Positions 1 through 6,325 of a stretch of DNA of 9,283 nt are shown here, in pieces. The first letter of the stretch is position 1; each line of letters starts with the position of its first letter. The notes below the pieces were generated by a model that was given only the letters and a program-made list of their open reading frames with translations, was not told where the DNA came from and did not search any database. Origin of the DNA: JBBDIO01 sp040880365 (GTDB lineage Bacteria; Chloroflexota; Anaerolineae; Caldilineales; Caldilineaceae); the NCBI GenBank assembly GCA_040880365.1, contig JBBDIO010000003.1:1-9283 (forward strand). The letters are read 5' to 3'. A program made the translations under genes and the position numbers.

Positions 1-1
1 C

Positions 2-1417
2 GCACACACGAACCGCGCCGCATTGCCCAGCGCCGCTACGGTGACGCGCACCGTGCTGGACAATGGTCTGATCATATTGGTGCGCGAAAATTTCAGCGCG
101 CCCGTAGTGGCAATCGAAGGTTGTATCCCGTGCGGGTCGCTCCACGAAGCGTATGTGACAGCACACGCTTCGGATTCTGCGGCACATCTGCGCGGGTTGG
201 CGAGTTTCACGGCCAGTATGCTGACCCGAGGCAGCCGCAACTATACCCAGGATGCGTTCGACGCTGCGATTGAGGATGTGGGCGCGAGTCTGGGCGCGGG
301 CGCAGATGCGCATCTGACCAATTTTGGCGCAACCAGCCTCGCCGAAGATTTTTCGACGATGGTGGATGTGCTGGCGGATATTCTGCGCTATCCCACGTTC
401 CCTGCCGAACAAGTCGCGCGGATGCGCAAGCGGCGGCTGGTCTTTTTGCAAGAGCGCGACCACGATTCGGCGCATTGGGCGGCCATGCGTTTTTCCGAAG
501 CCATCTATGGCAAGACGCATCCCTATGGCTATCCCGTGAGCGGCAGTGTGGAGACAGTCGGGCGCATGGAACAGGCCGATCTGGCTGCGTTTCATGAACA
601 GTTTTATACGCCCCACGGTGCAATTGTGGTGGTGGCGGGTGCGATCCGCGCCGACGAAGCAGTGGATCGTCTGGCGGCTGCATTTGGGGGCTGGCAGGGC
701 CGAGTGAATGACCACACAGTCCCGTCGCCAGATTTCGCGGGGCCGGGGCACAGTGTGCGCGCGTTTGCCCAGGGCAAGGTGCAGAACGACTTGCTTCTCG
801 GCGCGCCGGCTCCGGGGCGCGGCCACGCCGACCATTATGCCGTGCGTGTGGCGAATACCATCCTGGGCCAATTTGGTCTGATGGGGCGGCTGGGCGAAAT
901 GCTGCGCGAGGAGATGGGCATAGCCTATTATGTTTCCAGCCAATATGAGGCGACACGCGGCCTGGGCACGTGGTCAGCATCGGTGGGGACGAACCCCGAA
1001 CATGTGCCCGCGGCGGCGGCGGCGATTGTGGCAGAGTTTCACCGGCTGGGGCACGAAGTGGTAGATGACGCCGAGCTGGAGGATGCCCAGGCCTATATGA
1101 CCGGCGTGTTGCCTCTGGCGCTGGAGACCAATGCGGGCGTGGCATCTACGCTGCTCACCATGGAATGGCAACAGTTGGGGATGGATTATCTGTTGCACTA
1201 TCCGGATTTGATTAACCAGGTGACGGCCGCCGATGTGCAGCGGGTCGCTCAAACCTATCTGTGTGATGCACCCTTGTGGCTGGCCGTGGCGGGTCCGGCA
1301 ATCCCCGGCGCGTTGCCGCTGGATTTGCTGGCAGGCGGCCAGACTGTAGGCAGGGAAACTGTGGGCGACCAGACTGTGGGCGAGCAAACGGTCGCAGCGC
1401 AGGCCGGGCAGGAGTAG
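2..1417 (+). CDS. M16 family peptidase-like protein, non-catalytic subunit (5' end not in window)
   Basis: M16 (pitrilysin/processing peptidase) proteins are two-lobed zinc metalloprotease folds, often working as a catalytic plus a non-catalytic subunit. Numbering here starts at the TTG at base 23. The first lobe shows the family opening (V-x-R-x-V-L-D-N-G-L at about 7-16) and the HPYG-x-P-x-x-G segment at 166-174. The HxxEH zinc motif, expected after GLA at 58-60, reads S61-F-T-A64-S65, so both histidines and the glutamate are gone. The second lobe keeps R295 and Y302 in LREEMGIAYYV, the seven-apart Arg/Tyr pair that binds substrate in M16 enzymes. This is the pattern of the non-catalytic partner in two-gene M16 systems; the active partner would be expected just upstream, outside the window. 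The C-terminus carries a pentapeptide repeat (residues 440-459). The frame is open to base 2, and neither the TTG at 23 nor the GTG at 41 has a Shine-Dalgarno sequence, so the true start may lie off the left edge. The gene runs into acpS. Confidence 0.88.
   Translation, partial: AHTNRAALPSAATVTRTVLDNGLIILVRENFSAPVVAIEGCIPCGSLHEAYVTAHASDSAAHLRGLASFTASMLTRGSRNYTQDAFDAAIEDVGASLGAGADAHLTNFGATSLAEDFSTMVDVLADILRYPTFPAEQVARMRKRRLVFLQERDHDSAHWAAMRFSEAIYGKTHPYGYPVSGSVETVGRMEQADLAAFHEQFYTPHGAIVVVAGAIRADEAVDRLAAAFGGWQGRVNDHTVPSPDFAGPGHSVRAFAQGKVQNDLLLGAPAPGRGHADHYAVRVANTILGQFGLMGRLGEMLREEMGIAYYVSSQYEATRGLGTWSASVGTNPEHVPAAAAAIVAEFHRLGHEVVDDAELEDAQAYMTGVLPLALETNAGVASTLLTMEWQQLGMDYLLHYPDLINQVTAADVQRVAQTYLCDAPLWLAVAGPAIPGALPLDLLAGGQTVGRETVGDQTVGEQTVAAQAGQE
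1340..1399 (+). repeat. 15-bp in-frame tandem repeat encoding (Q/E)TVGx pentapeptides
   Basis: Four consecutive 15-base units at 1340-1354, 1355-1369, 1370-1384 and 1385-1399 encode QTVGR, ETVGD, QTVGE and QTVAA (residues 440-459 of the M16-like protein). The first three units differ at only a few bases. The fourth has diverged, with ACG GTC GCA replacing ACT GTG GGC. The repeat is in frame and lies beyond the folded M16 domain, so it looks like a recently expanded flexible tail. Its function is unknown. Confidence 0.8.
1410..1414 (+). promoter_or_regulatory. Shine-Dalgarno AGGAG of acpS, inside the M16-like gene
   Basis: AGGAG ends 9 bases before the ATG at 1424 and overlaps the last codons of the upstream gene, whose TAG is at 1415-1417. 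It fixes the acpS start and suggests translational coupling between the two genes. Confidence 0.7.
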
Positions 1418-1423
1418 GCCGCG

Positions 1424-1807
1424 ATGCTACGCACGGGTGTGGACATGATTGAGATCTGTCGTCTGCAAGAGGCGGTGGATCGCCACGGCGCGCGCTTTTT
1501 GGAACGCGTCTACACGCCGGGGGAACTGGGCGCGTGTCGCGGGCGGCTGGAATCTTTGGCCGCGCGCTTTGCTGCCAAAGAAGCCGCGGCCAAAGCGCTG
1601 GGCACGGGCATCGGGCGGACGGGCATCCGCTGGACGGATATTGAAGTCTGCACCGATGCCGCCAGCGGTGCGCCTGAACTGCTGTTGCATGGCCCCGCCG
1701 CCCAGCAAGCCGCGGCTCTGGGCATGGCCGAGTGGTCCGTCAGTCTGAGCCACGACCGCGAACGGGCAATTGCCTTCGTCGTCATGCTGGGCACGCATTC
1801 TCCCTAG
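1424..1807 (+). CDS. acpS: holo-[acyl-carrier-protein] synthase (AcpS-type phosphopantetheinyl transferase)
   Basis: AcpS transfers the 4'-phosphopantetheine arm of coenzyme A to a serine of apo-acyl carrier protein, which activates fatty acid synthesis in the cytoplasm. The 127-residue product has the usual AcpS length and both signature motifs. The first is GVDMIEI at residues 5-11, with the Mg-binding D7. The second is RFAAKEAAAKALGTG at 48-62, with the Mg-ligand E53 and the conserved lysines K52 and K57. The C-terminal strand pair SVSLSHDRERAIAFVV (105-120) matches the family ending. The ATG at 1424 has a good ribosome binding site and lies 6 bases after the preceding stop, so it is probably co-transcribed with the M16-like gene. 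All key residues are present, so it should be active. It is also the only phosphopantetheinyl transferase visible in the window. Confidence 0.96.
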   Translation: MLRTGVDMIEICRLQEAVDRHGARFLERVYTPGELGACRGRLESLAARFAAKEAAAKALGTGIGRTGIRWTDIEVCTDAASGAPELLLHGPAAQQAAALGMAEWSVSLSHDRERAIAFVVMLGTHSP

Positions 1808-1838
1808 AAACGGTTTCTCCCTATTCCTGCTTTTGCGG

Positions 1839-1844
1839 TACAAT
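1839..1844 (+). promoter_or_regulatory. possible -10 box TACAAT upstream of the site-2 protease gene
   Basis: TACAAT ends 8 bases before the ATG at 1853. With usual spacing, transcription would start within about two bases of that ATG, giving a leaderless or nearly leaderless mRNA. This would fit the absence of any Shine-Dalgarno sequence here. No good -35 hexamer lies 16-19 bases upstream, where the sequence is pyrimidine-rich (around 1814-1822). The call is tentative. Confidence 0.33.
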
Positions 1845-1852
1845 CCGCACCT

Positions 1853-3091
1853 ATGACCGAGCCAATGACCGAAGCGAGCCGAGTGATTCCACCTGCTGAA
1901 TTTGCACCCTTAAATGCTGGAGAAACGATTGCCGATCACGCGCGCGCCATCGTCGAAACCGGAATGCGCATCGATTCGATCCAGATTCCTCGCGACACCC
2001 GCCGCCAGGGCGTGGTGATTTTGCGCGGCCTGTTAGAACAACCCAGCCACGAGCTTTTTCCCACCTGGCGGGCACGCTTTCGCGAGTTGGGCCATACACC
2101 CATGCTGCGCCATGCCCCCGAAGCGGGCGAAGGCGCGGTGGCGGTGCATGTGATGCCAGGCGTGCCCGCCGAGGCGCGGCCACGCGCCTGGATCAATCTG
2201 GTGCTCTTTCTGCTCACCTTGGTGAGCACGCTCTTTGTGGGTTCGCTCTATGCCGAATCCAATGCCGAGATCGAGTCGCTCGCGGATTTGTTGTTGCCTC
2301 AGAATCTGATTCTTGGCTGGCCTTTTGCGCTGACTCTGTTGGGGATTCTGGGGGCGCATGAATTTGGGCATTACTTTGCCGCCCGTTTTCACAAAGTGGC
2401 GGTCACGTTGCCCTATTTCATCCCCATGCCGCTGGGTTTTGGCACGCTGGGCGCGTTTATCCAGCTAAAGGAGCCGGTACCCGACCGGCGACGTCTGTTT
2501 GATATCGGGATTGCCGGCCCACTTGCGGGGCTGATTCTGGCGGTGCCTCTGCTGTTTGTGGGGCTGGCGACCAGTCCGGTTATTCAGATTCCGCCGGGCA
2601 TGGGCGGTATGCTGGAAGGCAACAGTCTCCTCTACTATTTTGCCAAAATCTTCGTCCACGGGCGCGCCTTGCCCGATGCGTTGACCGGTGAGGATATCCT
2701 CATGAATCAGGTCACGTTTGCGGCGTGGATTGGCTTGCTGGTGACGGCGCTGAATCTGCTGCCGGTGGGGCAACTGGACGGTGGACACACGGTCTATGCC
2801 CTCTTTGGGCGACAGTCGCGATTTGTGAACATGGCCGCGCTGGGGGGCATGACCTTGTTGGCGATTGCCGGACTGGAACCCGTGCAGGCGTGGCTGCCTG
2901 CGCTGCGTTCGGTGGGCTACAATGGTTGGTTTGTCTGGCTGGGGCTGATTGTCTTTGTGCTGGGGCCGTTTCATCCACCGGCCCTGGACGATGTAACCGA
3001 GCTGGACACGCGCCGCCGCTGGATTGGCTATGTGATGATCCTGATTTTTATTCTGACGTTTGTGCCCTCGCCGTTCCAGTTTCTGGAATAG
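1853..3091 (+). CDS. site-2 protease family (M50) intramembrane zinc metalloprotease, EGY-like
   Basis: M50 site-2 proteases cut membrane-bound substrates within the bilayer. The 412-residue protein has a soluble N-terminal domain (about 1-112) and then roughly seven hydrophobic segments (about 113-133, 154-175, 219-239, 286-304, 329-345, 357-376, 390-408). The catalytic HEFGH is at 169-173 in the second segment, and the third zinc ligand region NLLPVGQLDGGH is at 301-312, with D309. The stretches YFIPMPLGFGTLGAF (188-202) and PDRRRLFDIGIAGPLAG (210-226) resemble plant and cyanobacterial EGY proteases. So does the N-terminal strand GVVILRGLLE (53-62), which aligns with the EGY GVIFRGNLR segment but has lost the GNLR wording. 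There is no PDZ insert. The start is uncertain between the ATGs at 1853 and 1865, and neither has a Shine-Dalgarno sequence. The gene follows acpS by 45 bases. Both active-site motifs are intact, so it should be a working protease; the substrate is unknown. Confidence 0.92.
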   Translation: MTEPMTEASRVIPPAEFAPLNAGETIADHARAIVETGMRIDSIQIPRDTRRQGVVILRGLLEQPSHELFPTWRARFRELGHTPMLRHAPEAGEGAVAVHVMPGVPAEARPRAWINLVLFLLTLVSTLFVGSLYAESNAEIESLADLLLPQNLILGWPFALTLLGILGAHEFGHYFAARFHKVAVTLPYFIPMPLGFGTLGAFIQLKEPVPDRRRLFDIGIAGPLAGLILAVPLLFVGLATSPVIQIPPGMGGMLEGNSLLYYFAKIFVHGRALPDALTGEDILMNQVTFAAWIGLLVTALNLLPVGQLDGGHTVYALFGRQSRFVNMAALGGMTLLAIAGLEPVQAWLPALRSVGYNGWFVWLGLIVFVLGPFHPPALDDVTELDTRRRWIGYVMILIFILTFVPSPFQFLE

Positions 3092-3114
3092 CTGCCGGTT
3101 GTCTGCCGTCACAC

Positions 3115-3120
3115 TACAAT
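3115..3120 (+). promoter_or_regulatory. possible -10 box TACAAT upstream of glyQS
   Basis: The same hexamer seen before the protease gene occurs 24 bases after that gene's stop. It would give a leader of about 70-75 bases before the glyQS ATG at 3200. No convincing -35 sits at normal spacing; TTGTCT at 3099-3104 is too close. The 3092-3199 gap also shows no terminator hairpin after the protease gene, so read-through from upstream is equally possible. Confidence 0.3.
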
Positions 3121-3199
3121 CGCTACCATATCACCAGCGCACTACAGACTCGAACTTACAAAATTGAACTCACGAAGTCACTGATTTGCGAGATATCGA

Positions 3200-6100
3200 A
3201 TGACCCAAACACCCACCATGCAAGATGTTATCCGGCGGCTCAACGATTATTGGGCGGCACAGGGTTGTCTGCTATGGCACCCCTATAGCGAAAAAGTCGG
3301 CGCAGGCACCATGAACCCCGCGACTGTGTTGCGCGTGCTGGGGCCTGAACCGTGGAACGTGGCCTATGTAGAGCCTTCGTTCCGCGCCGATGATGGACGC
3401 TATGCAGAAAACCCCAACCGTATGCAGATGCACCACCAGTATCAGGTGATTCTCAAGCCCGATCCGGGCAATCCCCAGGAGCTGTATCTGGGCAGCCTGG
3501 AGGCAATCGGCCTGGATCGCACGCGCCACGATATTCGTTTTGTAGAAGACAACTGGGAATCGCCTGCGCTGGGCGCATGGGGGCTGGGCTGGGAAGTCTG
3601 GCTGGATGGACAGGAAATTACCCAGTACACCTATTTTCAGCAGTCGGGCGGCTTTGCGCTGGACCCGGTGAGTGTCGAGATCACCTATGGTCTGGATCGC
3701 ATTGTCATGTATCTGCAAAATAAATCGGAAGTCTGGTCGATTGATGTGGACGACGACCACAGCTTTGGCGATCTCTATCGCCCCGCAGAAATTGAACATT
3801 GTGTCTACAATTTCGAACTGGCGGATGTGACGCGTCTGAAGCAGATGTTCGACATCTATCAGGCCGAAGCCACAGCCTGTATCGAACGGGGACTGGTGGC
3901 ACCTGCGCATGATTTTGTGCTGCGCCAGAGCCATACATTTAACCTGTTGGATGCGCGCGGGGCTATCGGTGTGACCGAGCGCGCCAAGTTCTTTGCTACC
4001 ATGCGCAATCAGGCGCGCAAGGTATCGGAGCTGTATCTGAAACAGCGCGAAGCCGAGGAATATCCCTGGCTGGCGAACGGTCCAGCCGCAGCGGCCAACG
4101 GCGCAGACGCCGCACAGACCCAAAGTGCAGACGCCATGCGCGCGGTGGATATGCCCCAGGATTTTGTGCTGGAATTGGGTTCCGAAGAACTGCCGCCCCA
4201 CGATGTGGTGGAGGGCTGCCGACAGGTGGCAGAAAAGCTGGGCGCGCTGTTGGCCGAACAGCGTCTGACCTATGCCGAACTGGCGGTCACCGGCACCACG
4301 CGTCGGCTGGCGGCAACTGTGCGCGGGCTGGTTCCCCGCCAGAGCGACGAGACTGTGGAAAAACGCGGCCCTGCGCTGGATCGGGCCTTTGATGATGCGG
4401 GACGCCCCACGCGTGCCGCGGAAGGCTTTGCCCGCGGGCAGGGCGTTGAGGTCACCGAGCTGGAGCAGCGTGACGGCTATGTATATGCGGTGCAGAAGCT
4501 GGTGGGCAAGCCTGCCGCCGAGGTGCTGCCCGATTTGTGTGTGAATCTGCTCGATAGCCTGCGTTGGGCCAAAGCCATGCGCTGGAATGCCAGCGGCGTG
4601 ACCTATCCGCGACCGTTGCGGTGGATTGTGGCGCTCTATGGCGATCAGGTGGTGCCCTTTGGCTGGGGTGGTGTGTCTAGCGGTAATCAGAGCCGGGGGC
4701 CGCGCTTTGCCGACGCTGCGGCCAAACTGGCGGCGGGTGAATTCACGACCTTCACGGTGCAGCAGGCCGCCGATTACGCCGACGCAGTCGCCGCCCAGGG
4801 TGTGATTCTGGATCGGGAAACGCGGCGCGCCACCATCGCCCAAATGGTGGCCGACGCGGCCGCAGAAGTCGGCGCAGAAGTGCAGGGCGCGACGCCGCCG
4901 GATGATGATTTGCTCGACGAAGTGACCGACCTGGTCGAAGCGCCGCAGGCTTTGCTGGGTAGCTTCGACGCCGCCTATCTCACCTTGCCACGGGCGGTGC
5001 TCATCGGCGTCATGAAAAAGCATCAGCGCTATTTTCCCGTCTTCCGCGACGGTGAATTGTTGCCCCATTTCATCACGGTCGCCAACAGCCGCGAATTGGC
5101 CCATCCCGATGTGGTGGTGGCCGGCAACGCCGGTGTGATTCGCGCGCGCTATGCCGATGCCGCGTTCTTCTATCGCCAGGATACGGCGCGCACGCTGGAG
5201 AGCTTTACGCCCCGGCTGGCGACGCTGACTTTCCACCAAAAGCTGGGTTCTATGCTGGATAAGGCCCAGCGGCTGGAAAAGCTGGCGCCGGTGTTGGGGG
5301 GCATGGTGGATGCCGACGCGGCGACGATAGCAACTGTGACGCGCGCGGCGGCGCTTTCCAAATCGGATCTGGTGACTTCGATGGTGGTGGAGATGACCAG
5401 CCTGCAAGGCTTGATGGGCGAGATTTATGCCACCCAGAGCGGTGAAGATGCGCCCGTGGCCCAGGCTATCCGCGAACACTATCTGCCCCGCGCCGCGGGC
5501 GATGCTGCGCCTGCCAGCACTACGGGTCTGATTCTGAGTCTGGCCGATAAGCTGGACAGCATCATGGGTCTGTTTGCCGTGGGTGCAATCCCCACGGGCA
5601 GCGCCGATCCCTTTGGTTTGCGGCGCGCGGCGTTGGGCATTGTCCACAATTTGCTGGCGGCGGGGCAGGAATTCAGCATTCGCGCCGGGCTGGCGGCGGC
5701 GGCAGAGTTGCAGCCGGTTCCGGTGGCTGTGACCGCGGTGGAAGAGGCCGAAACGTTCATTGTGCGGCGTCTGCAAGGCGTTTTGCTGGATGCGGGCTTC
5801 GCGCACGATGTGGTCGAGGCGGTGTTGGCGGCGCGGGGCGACAACCCGCCCGCAGCCGAACGCGCGGCCCAGGCCCTGAGTGCCGCCACACAGCTGGCGG
5901 GGTGGGAGGCTGCGTTCACCGCCTATGCGCGCAGCGCGCGCATCACGCGCGCGCTGGAAGACAAGCTAGCGCTCAATCCTGCTGCCTATGCCGAGCCGGT
6001 GGAACATGCTCTGCACGATGCCTATGTGGCTGCCCAGGCCCGGCTGGATGCCGCGCCCGAACCCGCCGCGGAATGGGCCGCGGTCATGCTGGAACTGGCC

Positions 6101-6241
6101 TCGTCCATCACTGCCTATTTTGATAGCGTGCTGGTGAATGCCGAAGATGAAGCATTGCGTCAGGCCCGTCTGGCGTTGGTGCAGCACATTGCCGACCTGC
6201 CCGCGCCGATTGCCGATTTGAGCAAGCTACAGGGTTTTTAG
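3200..6241 (+). CDS. glyQS: glycyl-tRNA synthetase, fused alpha and beta subunits
   Basis: This enzyme charges tRNA-Gly with glycine using ATP. In most bacteria with this type, the alpha (GlyQ, about 300 residues) and beta (GlyS, about 690) chains are separate; here they form one 1013-residue chain. Residues 7-292 are GlyQ: DYWAAQGCLLW at 16-26, the class II motif 2 region (PSFRADDGRYAENPNRMQ, 59-76), EVWLDGQEITQYTYFQQ at 132-148 and motif 3 GLDRIVMYLQN at 164-174. An Ala/Asn/Asp/Gln-rich linker spans about 293-318. GlyS begins at DFVLELGSEELPP (321-333). It continues with KRGPALDRAFD (388-398), KKHQRYFPVF (606-615), the HD-like SKSDLVTSMVVE (720-731) plus LQGLMGEIYA (735-744), and DPFGLRRAALGIV (803-815). 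A C-terminal anticodon-binding helical domain (about 905-1013) includes VLVNAEDEALR. The ATG at 3200 has only a weak GCGAGA ahead of it; the ATG at 3218 (M7) is also the usual GlyQ start. No frameshift or lost motif is visible, so the fusion looks genuine. Confidence 0.97.
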   Translation: MTQTPTMQDVIRRLNDYWAAQGCLLWHPYSEKVGAGTMNPATVLRVLGPEPWNVAYVEPSFRADDGRYAENPNRMQMHHQYQVILKPDPGNPQELYLGSLEAIGLDRTRHDIRFVEDNWESPALGAWGLGWEVWLDGQEITQYTYFQQSGGFALDPVSVEITYGLDRIVMYLQNKSEVWSIDVDDDHSFGDLYRPAEIEHCVYNFELADVTRLKQMFDIYQAEATACIERGLVAPAHDFVLRQSHTFNLLDARGAIGVTERAKFFATMRNQARKVSELYLKQREAEEYPWLANGPAAAANGADAAQTQSADAMRAVDMPQDFVLELGSEELPPHDVVEGCRQVAEKLGALLAEQRLTYAELAVTGTTRRLAATVRGLVPRQSDETVEKRGPALDRAFDDAGRPTRAAEGFARGQGVEVTELEQRDGYVYAVQKLVGKPAAEVLPDLCVNLLDSLRWAKAMRWNASGVTYPRPLRWIVALYGDQVVPFGWGGVSSGNQSRGPRFADAAAKLAAGEFTTFTVQQAADYADAVAAQGVILDRETRRATIAQMVADAAAEVGAEVQGATPPDDDLLDEVTDLVEAPQALLGSFDAAYLTLPRAVLIGVMKKHQRYFPVFRDGELLPHFITVANSRELAHPDVVVAGNAGVIRARYADAAFFYRQDTARTLESFTPRLATLTFHQKLGSMLDKAQRLEKLAPVLGGMVDADAATIATVTRAAALSKSDLVTSMVVEMTSLQGLMGEIYATQSGEDAPVAQAIREHYLPRAAGDAAPASTTGLILSLADKLDSIMGLFAVGAIPTGSADPFGLRRAALGIVHNLLAAGQEFSIRAGLAAAAELQPVPVAVTAVEEAETFIVRRLQGVLLDAGFAHDVVEAVLAARGDNPPAAERAAQALSAATQLAGWEAAFTAYARSARITRALEDKLALNPAAYAEPVEHALHDAYVAAQARLDAAPEPAAEWAAVMLELASSITAYFDSVLVNAEDEALRQARLALVQHIADLPAPIADLSKLQGF
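4076..4153 (+). other. inter-subunit linker in the GlyQS fusion
   Basis: This stretch encodes residues 293-318 of the fused synthetase, between the last GlyQ helix (KQREAEEYPWLAN) and the first GlyS strand. It is rich in Ala, Asn, Asp and Gln and has no predicted structure by eye. The reading frame continues cleanly through it, so this is a linker and not a misassembled stop/start junction. Confidence 0.7.
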
Positions 6242-6247
6242 AGGGGC

Positions 6248-6268
6248 AAAGTAAAAGGTAAAGTAAAA
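6248..6268 (+). repeat. short direct repeat AAAGTAAAA, two copies with 12-base period
   Basis: AAAGTAAAA occurs at 6248-6256 and again at 6260-6268, immediately before the terminator stem. On the minus strand this block supplies the T-rich tail (TTTTACTTTACC) that a terminator needs, so it probably serves the minus-strand terminator rather than being an independent element. Confidence 0.6.
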
Positions 6269-6308
6269 CGGGGGTACGGCAGTTCGCATCTGCTGTACCC
6301 CCGTTTTT
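6265..6308. terminator. bidirectional intrinsic terminator between glyQS and the CoA-transferase gene
   Basis: The arms 6268-6282 and 6290-6304 pair over 15 bases with a single G-T wobble (6278/6294), around the 7-base loop TTCGCAT. The stem opens with a run of five G-C pairs. Three more A-T pairs extend the base (6265-6267 with 6305-6307). The plus strand continues in TTTTT (6304-6308), and the minus strand continues in a TTTTACTTT tail. The stem begins 26 bases after the glyQS stop and lies 21 bases beyond the CoA-transferase stop, as expected for a terminator shared by converging genes. Confidence 0.93.
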
Positions 6309-6325
6309 GATCCGCTTTTTGTGGC

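Noticed and set aside
58..76. An alternative start for the M16-like protein at the ATG at 63.
   Set aside because: It is in a different frame from the conserved protein, and the family motif begins upstream of it.
3092..3199. A T-box or other riboswitch in the glyQS leader.
   Set aside because: The leader is only about 110 bases in total. I see no conserved T-box core, no stem I features and no terminator/antiterminator pair.
3272..5806. An open frame of 844 codons on the minus strand, antisense to glyQS.
   Set aside because: It is exactly in register with the glyQS codons, so it only needs the absence of TTA, CTA and TCA in the sense gene, which this codon usage gives. Its translation has no recognisable domain, is rich in His, Arg and Gln, and lies opposite an unmistakable gene.
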